Part shown: one piece after another, positions 51,387 to 62,716 of the stretch
Layout of the letters: the number at the start of each line of letters is the position of its first letter
How positions within the stretch are numbered: the stretch's first letter is position 1
Program-made: the position numbers and the translations under genes
The notes under the pieces: model-generated
The model's database searches: none
Told to the model about the DNA's origin: nothing
The model's input: the letters and a program-made list of their open reading frames with translations, nothing else
Assembly (NCBI GenBank): GCA_002077045.2
Contig: KZ111141.1
Coordinates: forward strand, 129,411-193,410
Direction of reading: 5' to 3'
Length of the DNA: 64,000 bases
Source: Rachicladosporium sp. CCFEE 5018
Taxonomy: Eukaryota; Ascomycota; Dothideomycetes; Cladosporiales; Cladosporiaceae

Positions 51387-52952
51387 ATGGCTGAAGTGGC
51401 ACCCTTGACATCAGTAAGTGAATCGAATTACTTGTACGCGTACCTGCAGCTGAACGGCATGTACAGGCACATACGCATGCACGCAATGCGGCACGATCCA
51501 CGAAGACCTCGCAGTGGGAGGAGGCTGCACATGAGCATAGCCGCGCCGCATTAGATCTTGGACAAGCAGCCAAAGACACAGGCGACCACGAGGTTGGTAG
51601 ACGTGTGGATCTTGAGGTCATTTATCGGATACTAATACATGTAGGCTCTTCGCACGTTGAAACTGCTCGAGGCGCAACATCAGAAGCTGGCACAGATCAT
51701 CAAGTCTCAGGCTATTGCGCATGTTGCTGAAGTCGCCACCACTCTGGCCGAGTCGAGTACCACGAAGCCACGGATCGAGAACCGCAAAGCATCCGAGGCC
51801 ATCACTGAGACGCCTGTCACTGCGAGCACGAAGCCTGCAGCCAAGACCACATCAGCCTTGGCTGCAGCGAGATTGAGCTCACGCACACGAGAATCATCAC
51901 CAAGCCTAGCTCGCGACATTGCTTCCAGACGAGGCATCCCCCAGCCTAGCAAGGTGAATCTCCCCCTAGCTGCTGGAGATCTGGCGCGGCAGAGCTCTCC
52001 CGATGCTCGACGCCGTGCTGCTGGCAATGTGCCGCCTCAGATCCCGACGTCTGTGATGGAGAGCCAACGAAAGCTGCCAAAGAGACTTCAGAAGCCTGAC
52101 GAGGAGGATGGCTTCGCAAGCTTCTATAACAACATCACAAATGGCACAATGTCAAAGCTGTCGTCTGTACTCGCCTACGCAGGGCTGCCGCTTACGTCCG
52201 AGGAAGCGAACTCACCTGAACCTGAGACCTCGCGCAAGACCGAGAAGCGCACTGTCACTGCCACCAACGATCCCGACGTCAAGCGCCTCATCTCAAAGGC
52301 TGCGCTCAAGGCTGTCGAAGACTCCCACCGCGAGCGCGGCACACCTGGCCACGTCTTCGGCCCAGCTGAAAGCTTCTACGTTGTGCAGACAGGCGGTGGT
52401 ACGTACTCCTACGCAGACATCGCCAAAGCCCGTACACAGCTCAGTAATATCGGCGAAGATGACGAGGAATCCTTCGTAGACGCTCGCGAAGCCCAAGGCG
52501 GCCCATCATCACCTCACCACAGTCGCAATCCGACAGCAGCCCGGCGCACCTCCTTCGGCAAAAGCCGCACAGCCGAAGAACTCGAGCTCGAAAACACAAC
52601 CCTCAAAACGACGCTCGAGCACCTCGCCTCCCGCCTGCAGAATTTCGAAGTCCACGCCCAAGACGCCTCGATGATGGCCATGAGCATGGCATCTCTGCAC
52701 AACTCGCCTACTAAACCGCATCACCCGCCACAACAAGATGCGGCGGCGAGAGTGAGGGAGCTGGAAGCGCAGATGCGGGAGCAGGCTGAGCAGAGGGTGG
52801 CTTTGGAGAAGATGGCGGAGAAGCAGGAGAGGAAGATCCGGGCTTATCATGCTAAGTGGGAGGATTTGAAGAAGAGTGCTAAGGAGAAGGAGAGGGTGAG
52901 GAAGGAGAGGGCTGACGGTGTTAGCAAGGAGGGTGAAGGGGACGAGGGTTGA
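51387..52952 (+). CDS. MIT-domain protein with C-terminal coiled coil
   Basis: Three exons: 51387-51413, 51467-51592 and 51645-52952, all phase 0, with introns ending ...GTACAG and TACTAATACATGTAG. The product is 486 residues beginning MAEVAPLTSAHTHARNAARS. The MIT-like three-helix region spans exons 2 and 3 (WEEAAHEHSRAALDLGQAAK, DTGDHEALRTLKLLEAQHQK). A Ser/Ala-rich linker, a conserved block (EEDGFASFYNNITNGTMSKL, SSVLAYAGLPLTSEE) and a C-terminal coiled coil (ELELENTTLKTTLEHLASRL, AAARVRELEAQMREQAEQRV) follow. MIT domains bind ESCRT-III tails, so an endosomal or autophagy-related role is inferred. I do not recognise a yeast counterpart. Confidence 0.7.
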
Positions 52953-53747
52953 ATGTTCGACACCTGCTGCCAAATCCTGCAATAGATAAGTCCCTCGATA
53001 TACAGCTGAAGTGGATCGCTCCTAACAAAGATGACCTAGGCTCATACCTGGTTCAATGCAGAGATATGGTACTACTTTGTCATCGTTGCCCTGGCCTTTT
53101 GGCCGGCGCATGGAGAGAACGTAAAGAAAACACGCACCCTAAGCATAGTGAGGCCGTCGTAATGCTGCGAGTCGCAGCTCCCGACCTGATACACTATCGC
53201 AACCGTACTGTCTTACCGTGCCGCGACACAGCACATGGAGCTGTAGTGTTCTCTGCTGCCATGCGGTACTACCACAGTAGTACGGAGAAAAACACGTTGT
53301 TCCTCGAAGATATTCCACCACCAATCTCCAGATTCTCAGCCGCGAACACATCTCCTTCGTCGCCCGAATACAACACTGAAGTCAACCTGTCGGCCACGCG
53401 GCAGGCCATCCCGACTCGCGCGCGCCGGTAGGGCCAAACATCGGAGACGGATTTGGCTTGTGGACCCCTGCAGATCTTGCGTCGTACCTGCATGGGGTGG
53501 GAATAGTGTTGCATCAAGGATCCGCCACTTGCGTGGACCGTTGCCGGGTTGGTAAACATCTGCTTGTTTCCTCTACATCCTGTCAATCCTTGTGTGTTTG
53601 CAATCTGTACATACACCGGACTTACATTTGGAGACTCACGCTCGCTAAGAGGAGAATACTGCGACGGAGAACACAGCATAGAGAAGCTCAGCGAGCGCAT
53701 AACGTTCCCGGACTCACATCCCGACCACCCATTTCTGCGTCGCGACA
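52953..53747. other. Intergenic, no gene recognised
   Basis: About 800 bp between the MIT-domain gene and the lysozyme-like gene, both plus strand. No supported gene. The 3' part should hold the promoter of the lysozyme-like gene. Confidence 0.45.
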
Positions 53748-54849
53748 ATGGCTTCCGGCGGTCGCTACTACTCGCAATCCTACGACCTGGTTGACAACCC
53801 CGCCAACAACACAGCCCCTTCCCATCCAACGCCCCTCCCCGTTCACTCGGCAGTTAACGACGCAGACTACGAAGACTACTCAAACTACCAGAAACACAAC
53901 CCCGACCACGATGACTTTGATCTCCCGCCTCGGCCAGCTGCGCCGCGGAGATCGCAAGGCCGCGGCTGGTCGTTGCGGCGCAAGATCGTTATATGGGGCG
54001 GTGTTGCCTTGTTGGTGATCCTGATCATCGCAGCGATCGCAGGGGGTGTGAGCGCAAGCAAGAAAGGCGACGGCGATAACGGGCCATGGACATACGTGCC
54101 TTTCAAGACTGATGCGAAGGTCACGAGCGCGTTGGCTTTTGGGAACGGGAGCGCGACGAACAATATTCTGGATGAGGATGGGGTGGCGGGCAAGGACGAG
54201 TATGTGATGTATAGCGGGGATTGGAAAGAGTATCCGGAGAAGGAGAAGTGGATTACGTTTGAGAGGCTGTATTATGGGAATCTGGCGAATATGGAGACGG
54301 CTTGTGAGGTTAACAAGGTGGGGAAGAATAATTCGTGAGTTCTCCCTGATGAAAGCCACGCAACAGTTGCGAGATTGATCACTGATATATGTGTGTGATA
54401 GACCTGCCGAGCAAAACGCAATCTGGGCCGCAGTCCAAGCCCTCGCCGCCCAATCCTTCGTCGACCACCGCTTCATCCTCGCAGTAATCCTGCAAGAATC
54501 CGCCGGCTGTGTCAGAGTAGGCGAGACCGTCTCAAACGGGCACCTAACCCAAGTCACCAACCCCGGGCTGATGCAATCCCACAACGGCACGGGCTTCAAC
54601 TCCAACGCGCCAAACGCCAGCATTTTCGCCATGGTGCAAGATGGCACGCAAGGCACGCAACACGGCGACGGCTTGGTGCAGAATCTGAATTATTATGGGA
54701 ATCTGTTTTGGGCTGCGAGGGGGTATAATTCGGGCTTCATTCCCGATGAGAAGAATTTGAGTGTGGCGGGTGGAGCGACGGAGTGTTATGTCAATGATAT
54801 CGCGAATCGGTTGACGGGGTGGGCGAATGCTACGAGTCTGTGTCATTAG
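53748..54849 (+). CDS. Membrane-anchored lysozyme-like (SLT/GH23-type fold) protein
   Basis: Exons 53748-54334 and 54402-54849, with a 67-nt intron (GTGAGT...GATAG). The product is 344 residues. A Pro/Asp/Tyr-rich cytosolic N-terminus leads to one membrane helix (IVIWGGVALLVILIIAAIAG, about residues 79-98). The extracellular part contains NAIWAAVQALAAQSFVDHRF and ILAVILQESAGCVRVGETVS, where the Glu in LQES lies in the context of the catalytic Glu of lysozyme/transglycosylase folds. TNPGLMQSHNGTGFN, YYGNLFWAARGYNSGFIPDE and CYVNDIANRLTGW follow. Fungal relatives are usually secreted, while this one is a type II membrane protein. Possible roles are bacterial cell-wall or chitin-like polymer cleavage; neither is shown by sequence alone. 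Confidence 0.75.
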
Positions 54850-55231
54850 GTCGAGGGGGAGGTTGTGTTTGGGTGGGCATAGCGAAGGCGTTTATGGGGC
54901 GAGAGGACATCACGCGCTAGGCGCAGGGGCTGGGACGGAGATGTTAGTCTACGAGGGAGTGTATATAATGAGTACAGAGGATCAGCACAAGACCTGTCTA
55001 AAGTGTGCGTAAGAGACCAGAGTGTGTATGAGTGGGGCACTTCACTCGAAATTCTGCCAGTCCACCCGGCCAAGGCGAGGACAGGTTGACGTTACATGCA
55101 CGCGATCATCTTTGAACAATAGTGACCCGTATTTTGAAGGCCAGTGCTCATAGTGATACATCTACTTCGAGTCACAGATGTCTCCTCCTCGCGTAGCCCC
55201 TCAATAGCGACGTCGACCACTCCCCGCAACC
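54850..55231. other. Intergenic, no gene recognised
   Basis: 382 bp between the lysozyme-like gene and srp72, both plus strand. Expected to hold 3' untranslated sequence and the srp72 promoter. Confidence 0.4.
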
Positions 55232-57014
55232 ATGGCCTCCACACTCACCTCCCTCCTCTCCAGAAGCACGCTAGAAGACCACGCCGAGATCCTCTCCGCT
55301 GCCCAGAATAGCATCGCACAGACCAAAGGCGGAACCTCGGACACTACCACGCAACGCACAGCCGTTGTCGCCCTTCTGAAGCTCGATCGCTTCGCAGAAG
55401 CAGTAGCTTTCGTTGACACATACCCGAAATTGAGGGATGAAGCGAGACTAGAGTATGCATACGCCTTGTACAAAGCTGGACGACCGACGGAGGCGGCGGA
55501 GATCGCTGCAAAGGGGTCAGATGAGGAGCGGGGGTTGAGGCACGTGGAAGCGCAGTCACGGTATCGGGCTGAGGAGTTCGTGAGAGCACGAGAACTCTAT
55601 GCAGAGCTCAGCGGCGAGCGGGAAGAAGATGCGGACGCAGATCTGCGAGTCAATGCTGGAGCCACGGAGGTGCAGCTACAATTCACCGGCGCACCATCGA
55701 AGAAGCGAAAAGTCGAGCGTGAGGATCTGGAGGCTTTCGAGACGGCTTACAGCGCCGCGTGCGGATGCATTGCGCGCAATGAGCTGGGACAGGCTGAAGT
55801 GCTGTTGAAGCGCGCTGAGGCGCTTGCAGGGGATCTGAGCGAGGCGGAGAGGGAAGCTGAGATCGGGCCGATCAGGGCGCAGAGGGTGTATGTGCTGCTT
55901 CGGCTGGGGAAGAAGGGGGAGGCTGAGGCGCTGGCGAAGGAGGTGAAGGCTGAGGAGCTGGAGGATGAGACGTCGATACATGTTGCGAGGGTGAATGGCA
56001 TGTTGGCTGGGAGGAAGGGGGAGGGGAATGCGTTCTTGGAGGAGAGGATGCTGGGTAAGGAGATCGAGGAGGATGGTACCGACAAGCCGTTCGGATATCA
56101 GAAGATCGTGCTGAACGAGAATCAATTTGCGTTGGATTTGGGCATGATGAAATTTGGAGGGTTGAAGACTTCGACACAGGCGGTGCTTGNNNNNNNNNNN
56201 NNNNNNNNNNNNNNNNNNNNNNNNNNNNNNNNNNNNNNNNNNNNNNNNNNNNNNNNNNNNNNNNNNNNNNNNNNNNNNNNNNNNNNNNNGCCACAGCGCA
56301 GACGACGTGCGCTACTCGCCTGGACTTGTGGGCGTCACAACAGCGCTCTACAATTCGCAAAACCGACGAGATCCAGCACGAGCAGCATTGGCCAGAGCAG
56401 CAGAGCACTGGCGAAGTAAAGGCAGCAAATGGCCGGCAGGTGTGGCAGACCTCCTCAGAGCGGTCGGCAGCTCCCTTCTCGATTCCGAAGAACCCGAGCA
56501 CCAGAAGCTAGCCAAAGCAATTTTCGCCGACCTCCACAAAGCCGATTCTACAGACCGCTACGCTACCGCGGGCCTCCTCGCATCCGGCTCAACAGACGCC
56601 GACAAATCATCTCTTACAGCCCTCCCCCGTCTCCTCGCCTCAATCGACGCCTCCTCCCTTGAATCCGCCGGAATCGCCTCCCTCCCTCGCCCCACAGCCC
56701 AATCCACAAAACGCCCAGCTCCAACATCCACTCCAGCAGCGTCTAAACCGCACAAAAAGCCCCGGCCCGGCAAGCTACCGAAGGACTACGATCCAGCTAA
56801 GACGCCTGATCCGGAGCGCTGGCTACCATTGAAGGACCGGAGTACGTATCGACCGCCTAAGGGGAAGAAGGGAAAGGGAAGGCGGGATATGCTTGCCCAG
56901 GGCGCTGTTGGAGGGGATGAGAGTAAGGAGAGTTCGAGGCCCGGGACGCCTGGGGGTGAGGTTGTGAAGGGGAAGGCGCCAGCGCCCGCGAAGAAGAAGG
57001 GGAAGAAGAAGTGA
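55232..57014 (+). CDS. srp72: Signal recognition particle subunit Srp72 (internal assembly gap)
   Basis: The 5' part (55232-56189) encodes the N-terminal tetratricopeptide region: LLSRSTLEDHAEILSAAQNS, VVALLKLDRFAEAVAFVDTY, LEYAYALYKAGRPTEAAEIA, FETAYSAACGCIARNELGQA. After the gap (56190-56289) the 3' part resumes in a different apparent frame with helical repeats (RDPARAALARAAEHWRSKGS). It ends in the SRP72 RNA-binding motif KLPKDYDPAKTPDPERWLPL followed by a Lys-rich tail (GKKGKGRRD, KKKGKKK). That motif is diagnostic. The frame change is explained by unknown gap length and is not a mutation. Srp72 with Srp68 binds 7SL-type RNA in the cytosolic SRP that targets secretory proteins to the ER. 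Confidence 0.92.
56190..56289. other. Assembly gap of exactly 100 N inside srp72
   Basis: A placeholder gap. Both flanks are srp72 coding sequence in the same orientation, so the join is probably right but the missing length is unknown. Confidence 0.97.
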
Positions 57015-57428
57015 AACAAGGCAAAGACATGAGGTTCAGGGAGGGTGTGCAGTCTGTCCACGTATTGAGCGACTGACTTTACAGTGACTTGCGACCAGTG
57101 CTGGCGGCTACGAGCAAGGGACACGGTTGAGTCCGGCATCGCTCTGCCTGTGAGCTGTAGGTATGGCGTGCTAGCTGCGGCCGAAGATAGTCCGTGTAGA
57201 GCTGTAGCTACAGCATGCTATAAGCAGGTGTAAGTACCTTCGTACCTCTCTCTCACCTCGGATATAACACACTTCTGCTTAGACACGAGGACCGATTGAG
57301 GTAGCACCAAGCATTACTTGAGGGGAGCTCACGTCTCAATTTCGGAGTGGAACCAGCAGTATATCTCGTGTACCGACTTCATTCCGTCACGACTTGCCAT
57401 CACAGAGACTGAAGGTGCATCGCGAGCC
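57015..57428. other. Intergenic, no gene recognised
   Basis: 414 bp between srp72 and the 2OG oxygenase gene, both plus strand. It must hold the oxygenase promoter; no element is assigned. Confidence 0.4.
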
Positions 57429-58633
57429 ATGGCTACTCAGACCCAGACAACATCGGCGCGCGGCAAGACTCCACTGCAGTATCAACAATTTGCGGAGTCG
57501 ACGCACGACTGTAAGCTAGGAACCGCGAGCGATGACTTCCGCTCAAGCTGACAGCATCTTCCAGTGGACTGGGCTGACCTCGTGACCCTCGATCTCTCCC
57601 ACTTCGATGCACCTGGTGGCAAACAACGCCTTGCCAACCAGCTTCGAGACGCAGTGCATAATGTCGGCTTCTTGTGAGTCTACTACATACTCCAGCCGCG
57701 AACTGCCATTGACGATGGCACCTTAGCTACATCACCAACTTTGGGCTCACGCAATCCCAGATCGACCGCCAGTTCGGCATCGCCAAAGAGCTCTTCGCCC
57801 TCCCTACCGAAGAGAAGCTGCGTCACAGAGCCGACTTGGAGCATGGCCATTACTCTGGCTACAGACCCCTAGGCTCCATCGAACTCTTCCCCGGCCTGCG
57901 TGATAACGTGGAGATGTACAACGTCTTCAAATACCTCCCCGAACTCTCCCGCTCTCACCCTCAACTAATCCTCGACCATCGCGACGAGATCGAGACCTTC
58001 CAGCGGCATATAGCCGAAGACACGGTGCAGAAATTGCTGACGCTTATAGCGATTGTGCTGGAGTTGCCAGAAGATGCTCTAACTAATGGCCACAAATACA
58101 ACGACATCTCCGATTGTCATCTGCGCTACATGATCTACCACGCCCGCACTTCAGAGGAGAATGCCAAGTACGACAACCTCTACTCGCGCGGGCACACGGA
58201 CTTCGGCTCCCTGACGCTGCTCTTCCGGCAACCTATAGCTGCGCTACAAGTCCTCATGCCGGATGGAAACTGGAAATGGGTCAAGCCTCTCCCTGGCTCT
58301 ATCACAGTCAACATAGCCGACGTGCTCGATTTCTGGACCGCCGGGTACTTGAAATCGAGTATCCATCGCGTTGTCGCACCACCAGACGATCAGGCGCATC
58401 TGGATCGTATAGGGGTGTTGTATTTTCTGCGGCCGGCACATGAGCTTAGGTTGAAGGCGCTGGAGAGCCCTGTACTCCAGCGATTGGATCTACAGCAACA
58501 AGAAGGCATGGAGGGGATCAAGGCCGGAGACTGGGTTAGAGCGAGGGTCAAGGGGAATTTGGATCGGGCTGTCGAGGGTGGGGCGAAGGAAAAGGCTGTC
58601 ATAGGCGGGGTGAAGGTGAAGTACTATGATTGA
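57429..58633 (+). CDS. 2-oxoglutarate/Fe(II)-dependent oxygenase (isopenicillin N synthase-like superfamily)
   Basis: Three exons: 57429-57510, 57565-57673 and 57727-58633, with introns GTAAGC...CTTCCAG and GTGAGT...CTTAG. The product is 365 residues. The N-terminal DIOX_N region reads VTLDLSHFDAPGGKQRLANQ, then AVHNVGFFYITNFGLTQSQI. The catalytic core has the iron triad H-x-D...H in SRGHTDFGSLTLLFRQPIAA and LKSSIHRVVAPP, and the 2OG-binding R-x-x-x-R-type region lies just after it. The enzyme is complete and soluble. Substrates of fungal members range from secondary metabolites to flavonoid-like compounds and cannot be assigned here. There is no secondary-metabolite backbone gene nearby. Confidence 0.9.
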
Positions 58634-58718
58634 GAGGAGTCTTGAGGCAGGGGAGGAAGGTGGAAGACAACTGTATTTCGCGCAACCTGCGCCACGCTGA
58701 AACGCTAGAAATGCGGTG

Positions 58719-59221
58719 CTATGCAATGCGCTCGCGTGCCAAATGCGCCAGTCCCATGCTCCTGTAACGCCCTTTCCAATGGTATCGCAACCAAAAAATA
58801 ATGCCCTCGAGAAGAAAACAATTCCAACCCTCGAATCTCTCCAAGTACGCGAGCTGCATGCGCCCCATCTCGGCAAACTCCAAGGCGTATGCCGCCTTCT
58901 TCTCCTCGGTGTGACGCCACTAGAAGCGCATAGGTTAGCGGGTGTTTGAAGTGAAGCGCATCGCGCAATAGAGGGCAGGAGGGAGGGGAGCTTACGTTTG
59001 TGATTTCGGGCGCCGAGATGGATATGCCCGCGAAGGCAAGAACAGCCTCTGTGCTCTCAGTATCACGTTGTACCTCCGTCGCCTTGGTGAGTAGGACGAG
59101 CGAAGCGTGAGTTGGGAGACCGATGCGCTGAGAGATGTTAGTGAAGCGCTTGAAGTGGGAAGCTTTGAGGACTAACAGTGAATGGGTGGTGCACAGGGCT
59201 TGCAGGAGAGAGGGTTGCCAT
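58719..59221 (-). CDS. Small conserved-looking protein of unknown function, three exons
   Basis: I do not recognise the family. Three exons (59177-59221, 58996-59127 and 58719-58919) join in phase 0. The introns are strongly marked: 59128-59176 (GTTAGT, TCACTAAC, CTCAG) and 58920-58995 (GTAAGC, CCGCTAACC, TTCTAG). The product is 125 residues, beginning MATLSPASPVHHPFTRIGLP. The middle reads LVLLTKATEVQRDTESTEAV then LAFAGISISAPEITNW, and the second half is rich in charged and aromatic residues (EEKKAAYALEFAEMGRMQLA, YLERFEGWNCFLLEGIIFWL). A short hydrophobic helix may be present at WNCFLLEGIIFWL. The good splice sites and the frame continuity argue for a real gene. It ends only 85 bp from the end of the convergent oxygenase gene. 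Confidence 0.65.
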
Positions 59222-60303
59222 GTTCGAGGCCATATTGTATGAGTGTAGGAGGATGTGAGTGGGTAAATGTGTCGAGGTGTCGTGTCGTCAGGTGTGAAGT
59301 CGACGTGTGGCTGGTGTTGATCCCGTGCAATCAATACTTGTGATCCAGATGTTGGCCTGAGGATCACAAGTGAACGCTAGGCAGCTGTGATCAGACCGCG
59401 GCTGCTCCCGCCCACCTCGCACTCCTTCTTCACAATTTTGCATCGCAGTCATCAGGCTCAGCAGCCAACATTGCCGACGGGCGGCTTCGGAACCAGTATG
59501 TCACGGCGGGCGGTGGTACGGTCTACCCATGAGGTTTTCCGGGGACCCGTCAGCTCCTTACGCAATTGCGGGGGTCGTTGTGTGCGAGTACGTTGACCCG
59601 CCGTTAGGGCCTCCGGGCAATGGGATGCCGCAAAACCACGAGGGTCACATCCCCTCTTCACCCGACCGCTCGATCAAGCTGCGTTCCAGTGGATCCAGTG
59701 AGTGGCGTCTCGCCGCGGCGTTCGCCTCCTTCTGTGTCAGTCGGATGTGCGGCGTCGTGGTGGGCTGCGGGAGGGTGGAAACGATAGAAGTGCTGGCTTG
59801 AGATTCTGTTACGAAAGCTTTGGCGGTTGGTGAGTCTGGGGGCTGATGATGCGCTGGCACTTCGGTGCTGGCCTGCAACACCTTTTTTCATCATTGTGCT
59901 GCCTTGAGAGGTAGGATATGGAGAAGAAATTGGATGGGCTTTTGATAAAGAAGATTGCGCCCGTGGCTGCATTTGCTACTGCTACCTGGTGCTGTCTGTT
60001 CGTCACATGCTGTCGCTCATCACCTACACGCTACGCCACGCCGTGCGCACGACGGGCGCATAGAATATATACCAAAGATGCGCACGATATTTGAAGTATG
60101 ATACTGCACAGGTATGAGATGAAGTGAAGTCGCAACCTCTAGCGCGTGCGATGGCCATCACCTCGGCTTTGCCTCATGCAGTAACCCATCCACCAGGTGG
60201 CTGGCATCATTGACTGCGACATCTGATCGACATCGCGATTGCGCTCCTCCTGCAGCTAGGTCACGCTCCAGAACAGACCACATCCCCAGGTTCCACGCCC
60301 AGT
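59222..60303. other. Intergenic, possible short minus-strand gene
   Basis: About 1.1 kb between divergent genes. On the minus strand, 59645-59881 has an open stretch reading SPTAKAFVTESQASTSIVST and LTQKEANAAARRHSLDPLER that looks protein-like, and it follows an acceptor-like GTTGCAG. I could not find a convincing first exon or a family, so it is only noted. The rest holds the promoters of both neighbours. Confidence 0.3.
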
Positions 60304-61608
60304 ATGCCGTCCAGAACAGAAACCCTCCTCGCCTCTCCCTCCCCCTCCAACCACAGCGACAGCCCCGACTACATCTCCTCCTCGCTCGCCTCCCTCTCCC
60401 GCTCAAAAAGCACAAACACCTTCATCGTCAAATCCTACAAAGCCGCCACACAGCTCTATCTCACACGCCGCTTCAAGGAAGCCTGGGATGCTATCGCGCC
60501 GGCCGTGGGTGCCGAGACTTGGGGCAGCAATGGGAAGCAGGATGGAGTTGAGGATGGGGGTTTAGGGGACCCGGCGCCGATAGCGCAGAGTAGCCATGGC
60601 ACGAAGACGAAGGTGTGGGTGTTCTGGCTAAGTCTCGTGCATGCCGTTGTTGAGCTTGGGGCGGAGGAGGGGAAAGCGGAGGTTGGCGGAGACCTATGGA
60701 AGGCTATTGCGAAGGCGGCGAGGGAGGGAGGGGTTTGGGGACATATCATTGCACGAGGTTATGGAGCTGTGGAAACGGAGGTTGATGCTGAGGTTGTAGT
60801 CAACGTGGCTACCTTGCTGTTGGAGCATATGCCTGACCAGAGGGTCAACCAGGCGAGACTGGAGGTTTGGCTGGCTGGTGCTGAGGAGGTGTCGGCTTAT
60901 GATGGCGTGAGCACGCCTATGAGTGTGCATTCGACTTCCTCCCCGAAGGCTCTGCAGGTACGGCAGAAGATTCTGGAGGTTTACGCGTTGCATGTGTTAC
61001 CTGCTGTGGGGGAGTGGGATCAGGCTGGGGAGTTCCTGGAGGGCTGTGGGAGCTTGGATGAGGAGAGAAGGGAGGCTTTCTTGGAGGCGCTGAGGGGTTT
61101 GAGGGAGGAGAAGGATGGGGTTGTGGTAAGGGAACAGGAGCTGAAGGAACGGAGGGAGCGGGAAGAGGTCGAAGCGGCGGAGGAGCAGGAGAGGAGGAGG
61201 GTAGAGGAGGAGGAGAAGAAGCGGAGAGTGGAAAGAGAGGAGAAGGAGAGGGTGGCAAGCGAGAAGGCCAAAATTGCCGCTGCAGCGTCGAAAGCACCGT
61301 GGACTACTGCAAGTCCGCCGAAACCAACAGCAACGCCTGTGCCCGGGAGTTCCACGAGTGGTCGACCCGTGAGAAAGGCTTCGACTCCTCGAGCACCGCC
61401 TGCGAGTATGTACACGCAGTTCACGGCGCTGATAACGACCACGCGACAGAACTTGAAGGCCTCGCCGCGGCTGATCATGTTCATACTGGCATTCCTGCTA
61501 CTAGCTATGCGGAGAGATGTACGGCTGCGATTACGGCGAGCGCTGGCTGATAGTTGGCAGAAGGTGCAGCGGACCGTGGGTATGGGAATGAAGGTGAGCT
61601 ATGTATGA
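60304..61608 (+). CDS. pex26: Peroxin Pex26-like tail-anchored protein
   Basis: Single exon, 434 residues. An N-terminal helical region (STNTFIVKSYKAATQLYLTR, RFKEAWDAIAPAVG, KVWVFWLSLVHAVVELGAEE) is followed by KALQVRQKILEVYALHVLPA. A long Glu/Arg coiled coil (about 265-325) and a Pro/Thr/Ala linker come next, then a single C-terminal membrane helix (PRLIMFILAFLLLAM, about 386-400) with a basic tail ending VGMGMKVSYV. This layout and tail match filamentous-fungal Pex26/Pex15-type proteins, which recruit the Pex1-Pex6 ATPase to peroxisomes for recycling of the import receptor Pex5. No intron. The assignment is from overall pattern and the tail, so it is strong but not absolute. Confidence 0.75.
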   Translation: MPSRTETLLASPSPSNHSDSPDYISSSLASLSRSKSTNTFIVKSYKAATQLYLTRRFKEAWDAIAPAVGAETWGSNGKQDGVEDGGLGDPAPIAQSSHGTKTKVWVFWLSLVHAVVELGAEEGKAEVGGDLWKAIAKAAREGGVWGHIIARGYGAVETEVDAEVVVNVATLLLEHMPDQRVNQARLEVWLAGAEEVSAYDGVSTPMSVHSTSSPKALQVRQKILEVYALHVLPAVGEWDQAGEFLEGCGSLDEERREAFLEALRGLREEKDGVVVREQELKERREREEVEAAEEQERRRVEEEEKKRRVEREEKERVASEKAKIAAAASKAPWTTASPPKPTATPVPGSSTSGRPVRKASTPRAPPASMYTQFTALITTTRQNLKASPRLIMFILAFLLLAMRRDVRLRLRRALADSWQKVQRTVGMGMKVSYV

Positions 61609-62716
61609 GATGTGTTGCTGGTCCGTAGCAAGCTGGACGTGAGATCTATCAGCATACTCGTCGTATATTCATGTACAGAATGTCCTGCGGCGAGCTATGC
61701 ATCCCGGAGCTGTCCCTCGGCGCTTTTCAATGCAACCACGGTACATGTATGCATGGCCACCACATGCAGCTGCCGATGTGACCGCATGCATTACTGTATC
61801 AATCTGCAAGCTCCCCCAGCACCGCCTTCAGTGATTGCAAAACAGGATAGTCCAGCTGCGAAGGCCTTCATGTTCCATCATATAGCTGACACACAAAGAG
61901 GTATCTCGAAGCTAAGCGCGCATCGCGGCTACGAGGGCCCAGACACTCAACGGCGGCAGCGAGTCAAGCGGAACGTAAGTGGATCTCCTCCTCCGCTGCC
62001 GCTATCCGTTCTTCGCAATTCCTCCTGCCGCTCTGCTATGACTGGCTGGAGTATGTCGAAATTGCTGATATGATTTTGACGCTACGAGATGGCATTGTTG
62101 TGCTCATGCCCGCGAACACCCTGTGGATATGGACAGGGCGAGTGTTCGCAAGCAGGCTGGCTGAACATTGTGTGAAATACTTTGCGCAGAACGTAAGCAG
62201 GAGGGTCGGCATAGCTATTGCGCGATATCTCCCGTCCAAAATCACTAGCGGGGGTGCAGTAGCATTTTGGGTGTTGAAGTTGGGAAATTGCTCTTTTCGA
62301 GCTTGTCTCCTTCTCTCGGCGCGCGTGCGGGATACCCTTTTGCAGTTTGACATCTCTGACATCTCCCATTCTGCATGCGTGCATAGCTGCTGTACTCTCG
62401 TTGTTGCTTCTAGTTAAGACAAGTTGTGGGCAGGGTAATCAACAAGGTATGTATTCTGAAACGGGTGGTCGTGTTTCGTCTGGACTTGTCAAAAATCCCT
62501 TTGGGCCGAGGAACGGCTAGTCGCATGAACATGAGGGAACATGGACACGGATAGGCGCATAGCACGTGGAGGATGTGCGGAGGCGCATATGTTATGTTAG
62601 GTGTAGGATGTGCTAACATGATCTGCTGCAGGTCGATCTAATCGTCACGAAGCGCTATTGGCGATCCAGAGGACCTCCCTCCTTGACCACGAGCCTACGT
62701 TCTGAGATCTCTCAGC
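61609..62716. other. Intergenic, no gene recognised
   Basis: 1.1 kb between pex26 and the last gene, both plus strand. No domain or intron pattern is supported in any frame. The final few hundred bases should contain the promoter of the next gene. Confidence 0.45.
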
